From: Orychophragmus violaceus
Taxonomy: Eukaryota; Streptophyta; Magnoliopsida; Brassicales; Brassicaceae
Direction: 5' to 3'
Length of the DNA: 64,000 nt
NCBI GenBank assembly: GCA_030180135.1
Contig: CM058230.1
Coordinates: 101,547,503-101,611,502 of the forward strand
The notes under the pieces are model-generated. The model was not told the origin of the DNA, made no database searches, and saw only the letters and a program-made list of their open reading frames with translations. This document shows, piece after piece, positions 32,497 through 43,649 of this stretch. The position numbers were made by a program, and so were the translations under genes. The number at the start of each line of letters is the position of its first letter. Positions within the stretch are counted from its first letter, which is position 1.

Positions 32497-33540
32497 AGCT
32501 GATACAAAAGAGAGGAATAGGGATTAGTTACGATGTTCAGGAATAGAGAAATCTTAACAATTAAGAAAACTCGCATTATATTCAAAATTATTTTTCCTCA
32601 GATGAATATAATGATACAAGATCCATATTTCACTAAAATTGAGTGAGCCACTGGCTATCGCCCAAATTTAAGTTATTTAGGTAAGCAACTCTTTGCTAAT
32701 TATATCCAATATAATTCTTGTTTGTAGATTAACATCTTATGTTAAATCCACCCGATGTCTCTAGGCCCAAAACGATTTTGATAGCCCATTCAAGTAAACC
32801 AATCTCTTAAGTCATGTAATCGTTGATGCCATGCACTGCAAGTCCATCAACACGATTACCTTCTGCCTTACTCATGTAATAATGGACATCTTGCACTGCA
32901 AGTCTGTGACACATTTAAACGAGTCTTGACAGTTGACAAGATCGGGAAGACATCAACACTTGATATTTAGTTTTGAGGAACAGAACTAATCGCATATCAT
33001 ATATGCATCTTTTGAGGGTTTTAAATTTTATTAAAACAGCTAATCTTATTAGGTTTTTAATGATTTCTAAAATCGAGTTTAATTCTGGTTTTGGTTCTGA
33101 AATTATAAGTTTAATAATTAAACAATTTAATTCTGTGTCGATCGATGCTACATTAGTATCGATCGATGTACCATGCTAGAACCAATGCGATAACCGATCA
33201 ATCAAATTGAACCGGCTTTGATAAACCGGTCAGTATCGATCGATGCCTCATTGGTATCGATCGATGCCAACCGGATCAAACCATTCGCATTAAACCAGCT
33301 TAACCAGTTGCGGTGACCAATTCAATCGAATTGAACCAGCCGCATTAACTCTGTGTCGATCGATACAACATTTGTGTCGATCGACACAATGCAACTTTTC
33401 ACCTATTTGTCGGTTGATGCAACACTTGCAACGGTCGACTTTTGCCTAGTGTCGATCGATACAACATTTGTGTCGATCGACACAGGGTGATTTTCAAGGC
33501 GACAATACGAACGACTAGAAACCTTAGGCTCTGATACCAC
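32497..33540 (-). other. Copia-C untranslated leader: PBS, palindromes, predicted intron
   Basis: PBS at 33527-33539 (complement of GGCTCTGATACCA). TCGATCGA pairs at 33138/33159, about 33238/33259, 33356/33377 and 33452/33473, all 21 bp apart. A diverged version of the conserved leader block lies at about 32590-32960. Acceptor TATCAG ends at 32499, two bases before the gag ATG. The donor CAG/GTATAC is in the LTR at 33657, giving a predicted intron of about 1.16 kb. Confidence 0.7.
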
Positions 33541-34350
33541 TGTTGGAAATTACCGGGTAGTTTCTAATCGTATTAGACAACTCTAGGTTTTTATTCCGCG
33601 CCTAGGATCTAGATTTCATATTTAAAGTCGATCTACGTCGTCAGATGTCGAGTATACCTGATTCGGGTTTTGCAGCGGAATGTTGTCAGGGACTCGAGAT
33701 CGGCAGCGCCTCAAATGCTGCGCCTCTACTGGTATCCACACACACGCTTACTGGAACACCGGGATGCTAGTGCCGGAAGAGATCTTTATCTCTCGGGTTA
33801 TCTGCGTTTCTTTCTTGCGTTTTTGTGACAATCGTATTGTAAAAAACTATTTTCTCTGTCGAATCTTGTTATGTTATCTATTCACACTCGTTTCAACACA
33901 AATGGTATTTATAGGCACGAGTGACAATCGACCTGTGTCGATCGACACAACATTTGTGTCGATCGACACAATGATCGACACAAGTTAGTGGTGACCTAAC
34001 TTCTGTCGCTTTCAACTTTTGTATCGACCGATACCAAAGATTGAATCGATCGACTTTCGACCTGTGTCGATCGATACAACGTTTGTGTCGATCGACACTG
34101 CTATTAGAAACGCATATAACAATTATACATTGGATCATTCCGATAATGATCAAGCTGTATCAACTTCCAGTTCGCTTAGGTGTGTGACCCTGTAGGATCA
34201 TCTAATACTAGTAATGAGTTCTAAACTCATAGATCATAAGCGGCTTCTAGCAAAACATTATGATCGTCTAGTATCACATGATTGTCTTATCTCGACAATA
34301 CGACTCTCGCTTAGAGCAAGTACAAGAATGATTTCAGGACATTCCCAACA
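33541..34350 (-). repeat. 5' LTR of Copia-C (right copy)
   Basis: 810 bp, pair of 12182-12990 with about nine substitutions and one indel. It is followed by TSD CTTAG (34351-34355), after which LINE ORF2 sequence resumes. Confidence 0.93.
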
Positions 34351-34355
34351 CTTAG

Positions 34356-34930
34356 AAGATGCAGAAATCTGGTTAAAGGTTAACAACCACCTTCCACCAA
34401 GCCCACCGTCAACCACTCTCCATGTCTGACCCCACGTCACTTGGAGGCAACCAATTCCTAATGTCTTGAAATGTAATTTTGGTGCAGCTTGGTCAGAAGG
34501 TAACAGAAATGGAGGTGCATCTTGGCTGATCAGAAATCACCACGGGGAAACTCTGTTTCACAGCAGACGCCCCTATGTATTTGTGAACTCAGAATGGGAA
34601 GCTGAACTCCTTAGTCTCCTCTGGGCAGTAGAATGTATAAGCAGCTTGAAACTGGATAGGGTTATCTTTGAATCATCTCTTATTCGGGCAAGGGAGGCTA
34701 TGCTCAACCCAGGCCTTTTCCCCCATCTGCAAGGACTGGTCAACAAGATCCTTTTGCTCTTGAACCGTATTTGCTACTGGTCGTTGGACTATTCGTCTGA
34801 GTCATGTAATACTGCAGCGATGTTAATCGCTATTAGTGTGACGCAGGGGCACATGCTACGATCTTACGTCGCGAGGGATGGTCCCTCTTGGCTTAGACAA
34901 TTGCTTAAAGCTGAAGCAAATCACATCTGA
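34356..34930 (+). pseudogene. LINE RNase H-like domain, detached from ORF2
   Basis: Continues LINE ORF2 after the Copia-C insertion: a short linker, then from about 34466 an RNase H-like (RVT_3) domain with CNFGAAW, GGASWLIRNHHGE, EWEAELLSLLWA and VIFES. Relatives usually have an Asp in the first motif (as in CNVDGAW) and another after VIFES. Both are missing here, while the Glu of EWEAE remains. With the upstream frameshifts this marks a dead domain. The frame ends at 34930 and is followed by 3' UTR. Confidence 0.82.
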
Positions 34931-35115
34931 CTGTGTAAGAGCTGCGCATTGTCCATTATATAGGTGGAGAAACTTTGATCTCTGTATCGATGCTCCAACT
35001 CTTTGTTGCTGATGGTTTTCATTACTGTTTGTAACATGCCGACTGGCATACATGTTTAAACTCTGGTTTTGTATTTTGGCGGTCATGCCTTTATAATTAA
35101 AGAGCGTTAAAAAAA
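34931..35115 (+). other. LINE 3' untranslated region and poly-A tail
   Basis: Short non-coding tail ending in about eight A (35109-35116), then the right copy of the 13-bp target duplication. Confidence 0.75.
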
Positions 35116-35128
35116 AGAAAGTAAAAGG
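35116..35128. repeat. Right target-site duplication of the LINE
   Basis: AGAAAGTAAAAGG, identical to 466-478. Confidence 0.75.
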
Positions 35129-35341
35129 TAGTTGATAAAAGAAAAAGTTAACAAACAAAGGTTGGAAAATGCTTGGATTATATCTGTGGCTGTTGTTTAT
35201 CAAAGAGGTACCACAAAACTTATTCCAAACTAAAAGAGAATATACAGAGCTGATAAAATGATACAAAAAGGCTTCATTCCATTAGGCTCAAAATTGAAAA
35301 GCCTGGCCCATTACTACTTATGCTTCCACACACGAGTTTGG
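35129..35341. other. Short chromosomal spacer between LINE and solo LTR
   Basis: About 210 bp of AT-rich sequence without ORF or repeat terminus. Confidence 0.5.
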
Positions 35342-36290
35342 TGATACGATCAGAGTTTTAATCCCTAGATCTACAATGCAAGTGCACAGATTTAAACTAG
35401 TAGCATATAGAGTATCGAATCCACAGAGACTCAAGACCTTACGATAGATTATAGAATGTCAAGTTAAGTTAGGTGAAACTAATCAGAAACTAAATATCAA
35501 AGCAGAAAGTAAATCAATAGCAGAAGTGGTTTTGTAAGCAGGTATTAAAAGCGTCAAGTCTAGGGAGTTCTCAGGAAATCAGGAACACATGCTAATCAAT
35601 CAATCGGGATCTAATTAAGAATTGTTCTAGAACTAGAATCACAGAATTATAACAGCCAACTTTCGTTGCGAATATTATCTATGTCTAATAACCTAGCAAG
35701 GTAACTTTCGTTGCGAATCCTAGAGTTCTAAACAAGCATTAATCTCAGGTTCTTTCGTTCAGAATTCTCTTAAGCCAAATTTCTTTGCGAATAGTCAAAT
35801 TGCTCATCTAAGTTCTTTCTAGTTAATTAATCAACTTTCGTTGCAGAAATCAACCTAACATCAATAATCTAAGTGGTCAATTCAGAGCAAGCATTAAGAA
35901 CAACCCTAGTTGAAGAACTAGAAATATATGAATCCCTACAGATTGATCAACCTATGATTCCATGAAATCCCCTGTGAGAATCCCTAAACCTAACTGGTAA
36001 ACTACTCAGACATGATCATCGAAACAGAAGACATCATGAATAGAAAACCAAATAGCATATAATAAAATAAAGAACTGGGGTTCAAAATCTCTTATCTCTC
36101 TCGAGTACAAGATCAGCCCCTAACTCTCTCATAAGTCCTATAATGCGTAGCCTAAACAATGGCTTAAAAACCCTAATATAATGATCTAATCTCGGCTGGG
36201 GCTTCTTTGTAATTATGGAAAACTTCTGGGCCAAAGTGCAAATTCCAAATTCTTCATTAAATTCCGAGAATTGTCTGTGTCGACCTTCTG

Positions 36291-36319
36291 TCGATCGATG
36301 CACATGTTGTGTCGATTGA
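36291..36319. promoter_or_regulatory. Paired TCGATCGA motif in solo LTR
   Basis: TCGATCGA at 36291-36298 and TCGATTGA at 36312-36319, 21 bp apart. The position corresponds to the motif pair in the Gyp1 LTR although the LTRs are clearly diverged. Confidence 0.7.
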
Positions 36320-36496
36320 CACAGGTCTGTGAAATCGATACTGAACTCTTCCTCTCGGGTTAATTCTCCAAAATGCTCCAGAATGCACCATAATGTCCAA
36401 ATTTGCTCCAAACGTGTCTAGACCTGAAAACATAGATAAAAGAACTCCAAAGGACTCTAAAATACTCGATAAGAAGACATATACCATGGTCAAAAG

Positions 36497-37171
36497 TGAA
36501 GGATTGTTTAGTTGATCCTGATTCAATTCTTAGATTCATATCAACCTAAACATGCGATCTAGGTTCTTCTCAGAATAGAAACAAATGATGATCTCACCTT
36601 ATACCTGTTTGCAGCGGAAATGGATGGTATGTCTGAGATCAGAGAAACACCGAGGGATGAATCCTCCAAAGGTTCACACACGCTTTCACAGGAAACAGCT
36701 GCTAGACCACAAGGAGCTCGGCGCAGAGAGAGAGAGAGAGTTTTCGGCTGGGGGATTAGGGTTAATTGCTCAGAAACTCGAGTTTTATGACACAAAACTC
36801 GTCCTGTTCCGTTTGGGCCATTTGGCCCAAACACCAATTAACTCGACGGTATTCGCGCACTGTGTCGACCGACACACCTTGTGTATCGATCGACACAGAG
36901 TAGCTAAACCGTTTTATTCTCTCTAAGTACAGTAAATGCCTAGCACTTTTACCGTACTTCTGCTAAACCGTTCCTACACATTTTTCCTGTTAGCTTAGGC
37001 GTGTGACCCATATGGGATCATATAATAAAGGCAATAAGTCCAAGACTTATAGATCATGAGCGGACTCTAGCAAGCCATCATGACCCCCAGTATTATATGA
37101 CTTATGTCTGATCATTGACATACTCTTACTTTCTAGAGACAGTACCGAGATTACTGGACACAATTCCAACA
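36497..37171 (-). repeat. 3' LTR of Copia-D (left copy)
   Basis: 675 bp. It contains a TCGACCGA/TCGATCGA pair at about 36866-36894, 21 bp apart, and an AG microsatellite two bases longer than in the other copy. Confidence 0.94.
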
Positions 37172-38022
37172 ATCTCCCACTTGTACTGGAATCTCTGTAT
37201 TCATAATCCTTTTGTCACAATATCTCGATTAGTCATAAGGCAAGATTGGTGTCATCCTTATAAAGCCTAATCTTGTTCATCGGACTCTGATTTGATACTG
37301 ACAATCCAAACGACTCGGGACAGTCCGTTTGAGCATGGCCATGCATTTTCCAGTATTCAAATCTCCGATTGGCCTAGAGATATTCACTCCATTTATATTG
37401 GAGGGACAAATTCCGTCTTGTTCCATCACTGTAAACTATTCATTTCATAATGTACCCAAACAAGGTCCTTTTAACTATCGCAGAACGATAGCGTTAGACA
37501 ATGATCAAAGTGCATCAGTCCATGTGCAGTCACATGCATGCGAACTCAGGTCTAAGGACTATACTCTATAGTCGTAGTAAGAATCTCTTATGACACAGAT
37601 ATAAATATCCTGAAGAGTTCTTATAAGCGGGTCTTGTCCGGTCGTATGTTCCCAAACATACACCTATGTACTGACTTTGATGCCGCGCATCTATGACACA
37701 CTGAGACTTTGTCATAAGTCACGTACCAATCCAGTCTCACACGGTTGTTGGTGTTCCAATTTCAACAACCTTCGACTAGGGACGGGATGATATAAACATC
37801 TATCAAATATAGGGTCTCATGATCAAGCTAAATGACTTCGATGACACAAGATCAAGTCATTCACTTCGATGACCTATAAAATGGTTCATATCACTTTGGA
37901 ACGATTATTTCATCACAGTTAAAATAATCTTGAAATAATAATTTCATTAAACATAAGAATGTTTTACAAGAACATATCAAATAACTAAATAAAAGCCCTC
38001 AAAACTCCCACTCAAATTTAGA
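37172..38022 (-). other. Copia-D 3' untranslated internal region with polypurine tract
   Basis: Non-coding. Starts (minus strand, next to the LTR) with the complement of ATCTCCCACTTGT, the polypurine tract. Most of it is nearly identical to Copia-B 20450-21025. The 80-codon ORF at 37329-37571 and its Copia-B counterpart (20626-20868) lie on opposite strands relative to transcription and are not convincing genes. Confidence 0.78.
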
Positions 38023-41000
38023 TTACATTTCTATGTCTCTAATGCCTACAGCTTCAGTCAGAAACTCGAGCTTAGGCCTTGGGAGTGGCTTTGTCAATGG
38101 ATCAACGACGTTATCATCTGCCTGAACTCGGCTGATCTTGACTTCCTTTCTATTAATGATGTCACGTATCAAGTGAAATCTTCTTAGAACATGCTTGGAT
38201 TTCTGGTGTGATCTTGGTTCCTTTGCCTGAGCTATAGCACCAATGTTGTCACAAAACAGTGCCAGAGGCTCAGCCGCATCTGGTATCACACCTAGTTCAA
38301 TAATGAACTTTCGTATCCAAACAGCTTCCTTCGCAGCTTCTGAGGCGGCGATATATTCAGCTTCTGTAGTGGAATCAGCAACGGTGTCTTGCTTGGAGCT
38401 TCTCCAACTGATTGCACCGCCATTCAGACAAAATATATAACCGGACTGTGACCGGAAATCATCTTGGTCTGTCTGGAAACTTGCGTCCGTGAATCCACTG
38501 ACTTTAAGCACATCACTTCCACCGTACACTAAGAACTTATCCTTAGTATGTCTTAGATACTTCAAGATATTCTTTACGGCAATCCAATGGTTTTCACCTG
38601 GATTTGACTGGTATCTACTCGTCATGCTCAATGCATAAGCAACATCAGGACGAGTACAGATCATGGCATACATGACAGATCCTATTGCAGATGCATAAGG
38701 AATATTCTTCATGCGCTCAAGCTCAGCAGCCGTCGTAGGGCTCTGCTTCTTGCTTAGCGTTGTGCCATGTACCATTGGCGTGAAGCCCTTCTTGGAATCC
38801 TTCATGCTGAATCTTTGTAGGACTTTGTCAATGTATGAATCTTGACACAAGCCTATCAGCCTTCTAGATCTATCCCGGTAGATCCTGATTCCAAGAACGT
38901 ATGCGGCTTCACCCATGTCTTTCATGGAAAAACAACTTCCAAGCCAGTCCTTTACCGACTTTAGCATTGGAACGTCGTTTCCGAGAAGCAGTATGTCATC
39001 GACATACAGAATAAGAAATACAATCTTGCTCCCACTAGATTTCTTATACACGCATTGTTCTTCTTCGTTTCTGATGAAGTCAAATTGCTTGATCGCTTCA
39101 TCAAAACGAAGATTCCAGCTCCTCGATGCTTGCTTCAATCCATAAATGGATTTATGAAGCTTGCATACCTTTCCAGCATTCTTTGGATCTATGTAACCGT
39201 CAGGTTGTGTCATATACACATCCTCTTCCAGAATACCATTCAGGAAGGCGGTTTTCACGTCCATCTGCCAAATTTCATAATCATGAAAAGCTGCAGTTGC
39301 TAGTAGAATCCGAATAGATTTCATCATAGCCACTGGTGAATAGGTTTCATCGTAATCCACACCGTGAACTTGTCTGAAACCTTTTGCCACCAACCTGGCT
39401 TTATAAATCTGGACATTTCCATCCACGTCAATCTTCTTCTTGAAGATCCATTTGCACTCGATGGCTTTTACACCAGCGGGTAAGTCAACCAACGAAAACA
39501 CTTGGTTGACCGACATGGAGTCCATTTCGGAATCAGTGGCCTTGCGCCACTTAGAGGAATCTGGGCCCATCATGGCTTGATTGAAGTTCGATGGTTCATC
39601 ACCATCAATGATCAAAAGATCATGACAGTCAGTCACGAGGAATCCTTGATATCTCTCGGGTTCGTGACGGATCCTCCCGGATCTTCGAACTTCAGGTACT
39701 ACAGGTTCAGGCTCTACAATTTCTTGTAGGTCCTCCTGCTGCTCTTCCTCATTAGGTTGAGCAGTATCCTGTTCATCTTGAATTTCTTCAAGCAGTACCT
39801 TACTCCCACTGTCTTTCTTAGAGAGAAACTCTCTCTCAAGAAAGTTACAATCCCGGGCAACAAAGATCTTGTTCTCGGAACGTAGATAGAAGTAATAAGC
39901 CTTGGTTTCCCGTGGATAACCAATGAAATAGCATTTGTCAGATTTTGGTGTAAGCTTGTCTGAGATCAATCTCTTGACATAGGCTTCACAACCCCAAATT
40001 CTGAGATAAGACAGCACTGGAACTTCTCCAGTCCATAATTCATATGGTGTCTTTGCTACTGCTTTCGATGGCGCTCTATTTAGAGTGAACACTGCTGTTA
40101 GCAGAGCATATCCCCAAAGGGATATTGGAAGGTCTGTGTGACTCATCATAGATCGAACCATATCCAATAAGGTCCGATTTCTCCTTTCAGACACACCATT
40201 CCATTGAGGTGTTCCAGGAGGAGTGAGTTGGGATACGATCCCACACTCTCTCAGATGATCACTGAATTCTTGGCTTAAGTATTCTCCTCCTCGGTCGGAC
40301 CGAAGAGCCTTAATGCTTTTGCCAAGTTGGTTCTGTACTTCATTTTGGAATTCTCTGAACTTCTCAAAAGATTCAGACTTATGTTTCATTAAATAAACAT
40401 ATCCATACCTACTGAAATCATCAGTAAAGGTAATGAAGTACTGATAGTTTCCTCTTGCATTTGTGGACATTGGGCCACACACATCAGTGTGTATCAGGCC
40501 CAATACGTCACTGGCCCTCTCGTTAGGTTTATTAAAGGGGGCCCGTGTCATTTTGCCCATCATGCAGGATTCGCATTTCTCACATGACTCAAAGTCAAAT
40601 GAGCCAAGAAGTCCATTCGAATGGAGCCTCTTGATGCGTTTCTCGCTGATGTGCCCTAAACGACAATGCCATAGAAACGTTCGGTTCTCCTCATTAGGTT
40701 TGAACCGTTTGGTATTAATGTTATAAATTGGCGCGGATTGATCGAGTATGTAAAGCCCATTCATAAGAGGGGCAGAACCATAGAACAAATTGTTGCGATT
40801 GAAGGAACATAATTTATTCTTAACTGAAAAATCATAACCTTCCAAATCCAACAAAGAAATTGAAATAATATTTCTGCTTATAGCAGGTACAAAATAACAA
40901 TTATTCAGTTCTAAAATCAATCCCGAAGGTAAAGACAACAAGTAAGTGCCTACAGCTAGTGCTGGAACTTTCGCTCCATTCCCAACTCGTAGCTCCACTT

Positions 41001-42000
41001 GTCCTTGCTTCAGCCTTCTACTGTTGCTGAGTGCCTGCATATTAGTACAAATATGAGCCCCACAACCAGTATCCATAACCCATGAGGTATTATCAGAAGT
41101 AGTTGTATTAACTTCTATAACAAAAATACCTGTTGAAGAAGTCTCAAAAGTCTTCTTCTTCAATTCCTTTAGACCTTCCTGGAATTTCTTACATTCTCTC
41201 CTCCAATGCCCTGGTTCTTTACAGAACCTGCATATGTCAGTTGGCCCAGCCTTGGACTTGGGCTTGGGCTTTGGCGTGTCCTTGTCCGCGACTTGGACAG
41301 CCTTGGCCTTTCCCTTATCCTTAGCAGAGGATTTCTTAAACCCCTTGCCCTTCTGCACCATAAGCACATTTGGGTCCTTGGCGGTTTTCCTCAAATTGGG
41401 CTCCGCAGTCTTGAGCATTCCGTGAAGCTCAGGCAATGTCTTACTCAAGCCATGCATGTTAAAGTTCAGAATGAACTGATCATAGCTTGCAGGTAATGAC
41501 TGCAGAATGATGTCGCAGGCAAGTTCCTGGCTGATTGGGCAGTCGAGTTTCTGAAGATGATCGAGATAACCCATCATCTTCAAGACATGAGGACTCACTG
41601 CCGCATTCGCAGCCAACTTGCAGTCCAAGAGGTTCTTAACTGTTTGAAACCTCTCAGTCCTAGCCTGCTCCTGAAAAAGCGATTTCAGGCTTGCCATTAT
41701 CTCGATGGGTGACAATACACTCTCGAACTGTTTTTGCAGCTCAGGAGTCATTGTCACCAACATCAGGCAATAAGCATCATTTTCATCTGACGAATGCTTT
41801 TCCCAAGCATTATGCAGAGTCCTGGCGGCATTGGCAGGAGGCCTCTCGGGGAGAGGATCACGAAGGACATAATCCTTCTTCTCCTGCTTGAGGACTAGCC
41901 TCAAGTTCCTTGACCACGTCAGGAAGTTCGTTCCAGTCAGCTTCTCCTTTTCGAGAACAGACCGGATCGAGAATGAGTTTTGTGTGCTTGTAGTAGTCAT
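38023..42000 (-). CDS. Copia-D gag-pol polyprotein, intact
   Basis: 1325-aa frame with the complete Ty1/copia order. Gag N-terminus (NSFSIRSVLEKEKLTGTNFL), zinc knuckle CRFCKEPGHWRREC (about residue 256), protease WVMDTGCGAHIC (about 305-316), integrase with zinc region and core (HTDVCGPM, SDRGGEYL, GVSERRNR), reverse transcriptase with YVDDILLLGN (about residue 1000), and RNase H with DASFQTDQDDFRSQSG and TTEAEYIAASEAA. The start ATG lies two bases after a TTTCAG splice acceptor. No stop or frameshift. It is the best candidate in the window for supplying enzymes to the defective Copia-B. The YVDD and protease active sites are intact. Confidence 0.95.
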   Translation of the reverse strand: MTTTSTQNSFSIRSVLEKEKLTGTNFLTWSRNLRLVLKQEKKDYVLRDPLPERPPANAARTLHNAWEKHSSDENDAYCLMLVTMTPELQKQFESVLSPIEIMASLKSLFQEQARTERFQTVKNLLDCKLAANAAVSPHVLKMMGYLDHLQKLDCPISQELACDIILQSLPASYDQFILNFNMHGLSKTLPELHGMLKTAEPNLRKTAKDPNVLMVQKGKGFKKSSAKDKGKAKAVQVADKDTPKPKPKSKAGPTDICRFCKEPGHWRRECKKFQEGLKELKKKTFETSSTGIFVIEVNTTTSDNTSWVMDTGCGAHICTNMQALSNSRRLKQGQVELRVGNGAKVPALAVGTYLLSLPSGLILELNNCYFVPAISRNIISISLLDLEGYDFSVKNKLCSFNRNNLFYGSAPLMNGLYILDQSAPIYNINTKRFKPNEENRTFLWHCRLGHISEKRIKRLHSNGLLGSFDFESCEKCESCMMGKMTRAPFNKPNERASDVLGLIHTDVCGPMSTNARGNYQYFITFTDDFSRYGYVYLMKHKSESFEKFREFQNEVQNQLGKSIKALRSDRGGEYLSQEFSDHLRECGIVSQLTPPGTPQWNGVSERRNRTLLDMVRSMMSHTDLPISLWGYALLTAVFTLNRAPSKAVAKTPYELWTGEVPVLSYLRIWGCEAYVKRLISDKLTPKSDKCYFIGYPRETKAYYFYLRSENKIFVARDCNFLEREFLSKKDSGSKVLLEEIQDEQDTAQPNEEEQQEDLQEIVEPEPVVPEVRRSGRIRHEPERYQGFLVTDCHDLLIIDGDEPSNFNQAMMGPDSSKWRKATDSEMDSMSVNQVFSLVDLPAGVKAIECKWIFKKKIDVDGNVQIYKARLVAKGFRQVHGVDYDETYSPVAMMKSIRILLATAAFHDYEIWQMDVKTAFLNGILEEDVYMTQPDGYIDPKNAGKVCKLHKSIYGLKQASRSWNLRFDEAIKQFDFIRNEEEQCVYKKSSGSKIVFLILYVDDILLLGNDVPMLKSVKDWLGSCFSMKDMGEAAYVLGIRIYRDRSRRLIGLCQDSYIDKVLQRFSMKDSKKGFTPMVHGTTLSKKQSPTTAAELERMKNIPYASAIGSVMYAMICTRPDVAYALSMTSRYQSNPGENHWIAVKNILKYLRHTKDKFLVYGGSDVLKVSGFTDASFQTDQDDFRSQSGYIFCLNGGAISWRSSKQDTVADSTTEAEYIAASEAAKEAVWIRKFIIELGVIPDAAEPLALFCDNIGAIAQAKEPRSHQKSKHVLRRFHLIRDIINRKEVKISRVQADDNVVDPLTKPLPRPKLEFLTEAVGIRDIEM

Positions 42001-43649
42001 AGCTGAAATATATAGATAAAAAGGTTATTAGTTAAAATGTTCAATATGATTAATCTCGTATTAAATTTAATATGATTAATCACGCATTATATTCAATAAC
42101 ATAAGTTACCCTCAATAGAATATAATGATTCCAAGATCCACATATAACTAAGATTAAAGTGGGCCACTGGCCGTCACCAAACCTTAGCTTATATCGGTAA
42201 GCCCTATATCGGCTAATTATATCCGTGATATAACTCTTGGTTGTGAATCTGGGCCCGAGGCCCAATTCACTCTGATGTCTCAAGGCCCGGGACTCCCGAT
42301 GGCCCAGTCAAGAAAACCAGACTATACAGTCATGTAATCATTAATGTCTGGGACTCCCAATGACATTTATGAATCACAAACCGTCTTATCCACGCAAAAG
42401 CAGACACCCTCACACTGTAAGGCCATGAATACAATTGAATGGGCTTCGACAGCTGACATAGAATGGACAAGACATCCAACGCTTGATATTATTTGAGGTT
42501 CGTAGGTTTATTTAAAAATTCATTCCCAAAATAGAAGATTACTATTTCGGGAAACTTTCCATTTTTGGAAACCTACTATTTTTGGAAACTTTCTAAAATT
42601 GGAAACTTTCTAAAAACGGAAACTTTCTAACTTTAGAAATTTCTTAAAATCCGAATCATGCAAATCTAGAAACTTCTATAAATTAAGAAACTTTCTAATT
42701 TCAAAATATCGGAAACTTTAATTTAAAATCGATTTATATTCTTTATAAAATAAATTTTAAATTAATCTGAAGAAAGACTCAAATAATTGGCCCAATTGTT
42801 TTAACTTCTTGGCCCGAGGCCCAAGAATTGGTCCATGTCCAAGACATGACCCAATTGTCCAATTAAATGACATAACCGGTCTGGTTCATTAAAATTGGTC
42901 TAACCAAATTTTAATTACTACGATGACCACAATTGTCAACCGGTTATTTACTAAACCGGATTTTCTCAATTTATTTGGTCCAACCAAATCAAATTAGAAA
43001 ATCCTGGTTTAGGCACTAAATCCAATAATTCTTTCGACATTGGATTTCTTGTCCCGGTTTAACCAGACTTAATAAAATTATTAAATCTGTTTATTAAACC
43101 AGGACGAATCAATTTTAATCAAAATTAAACCGAGCCTTAAACCAACCATGTCGATCGATGGACCAACCGTGTCGATCGATCCATCAACCACATCGGTCGA
43201 TGCTCTCAGCATCGATCCTGCATCGATCGTGCATCGATCCTGTATCGATCGATGCTCTCACGCATGCACTGAACCGAGCCAAAACCCTAACCGTGTCGAT
43301 CGATGTGCACCAACCGCATCGGTCGATGCACCAATATCGAACCTGCATCGATCCTGCATCGATCGATGCTTTCACGCGTTAACAGGGTTAGCCGATAGAC
43401 TGTATCGACCGATCCATGCGATCGTATCGATCGATCCATGCGATCGCAGTCGATACAGACCTCTTGAAATCGCATTCTACCAAATCATATAGCTTGGTTT
43501 TTGCAATTTTATGTGTGTTTAGATTTCAATTCTTGTTGCTTAAATGGTTTCTCTTATCAGTAGTTGATTCAAAACACTTTTAAACAAGAAAACAATCCTA
43601 AACATTGAATCTAAACAAGAAAAACCAGAACCATTGGCTCTGATACCAC
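42001..43649 (-). other. Copia-D untranslated leader: PBS, palindrome array, conserved block, predicted intron
   Basis: PBS at 43636-43648. TCGATCGA-type motifs are dense at 43145-43460, with three in a row at 43151, 43172 and 43193 (21-bp steps). The conserved block shared with Copia-A and B is at about 42110-42490. Acceptor at 42003 and donor AAG/GTGAGA in the LTR at 43750 give a predicted intron of about 1.75 kb. Confidence 0.72.
43145..43460. repeat. TCGATCGA palindrome array in Copia-D leader
   Basis: More than ten TCGATCGA or one-mismatch variants, frequently at 21-bp steps (43151, 43172, 43193). The homologous array in Copia-B (14549-14885) has a partly different copy order, so the array itself is evolving by gain and loss of units. 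Confidence 0.8.

Larger units (their letters stand above)
12182..34350 (-). mobile_element. Copia-C, LTR retrotransposon on the minus strand, hosting two insertions
   Basis: Bounded by 809/810-bp LTRs and the TSD CTTAG (12177-12181 and 34351-34355). Own sequence: 12182-13660, 21699-24210 and 30880-34350. Copia-B occupies 13661-21698 in its 3' untranslated region and Gyp1 occupies 24211-30879 in the integrase-coding region. The tRNA-Met PBS is at 33527-33539. The LTRs differ by about nine substitutions and one indel, the largest divergence among the complete elements, fitting its role as host to two younger insertions. Its gag-pol has one nonsense codon besides the insertion. Confidence 0.93.
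479..35115 (+). mobile_element. L1-type LINE retrotransposon, split by two Copia insertions
   Basis: The LINE's own sequence is 479-651, 8191-12181 and 34356-35115, about 4.9 kb. It encodes an endonuclease (from 8525), reverse transcriptase (9689-11284), a zf-RVT-like domain (about 11770-11940) and an RNase H-like domain (34440-34930), and ends in a run of about eight A. The 13-bp flanking duplication and two precise Copia insertions (TSDs TTTAT and CTTAG) show that the pieces were once contiguous. Only about 500 bp separates the 5' end from the endonuclease, so the usual gag-like ORF1 with zinc knuckle is absent. ORF2 carries frameshifts and a stop. It is a dead copy. Confidence 0.88.

Noticed and set aside
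34466..34930. Independent small host gene encoding an RNase H-like protein
   Set aside because: It is the C-terminal domain of the LINE ORF2. Removing Copia-C with one CTTAG copy joins it to 12181, and LINE 3' UTR and poly-A follow.
43148..43492. ORFs rich in SIDR/VSID peptides, also at 14420-14885, 12533-12793 and 33893-34153
   Set aside because: They are translations of the TCGATCGA arrays in several frames and on both strands. The periodicity belongs to the DNA motif, not to a protein.
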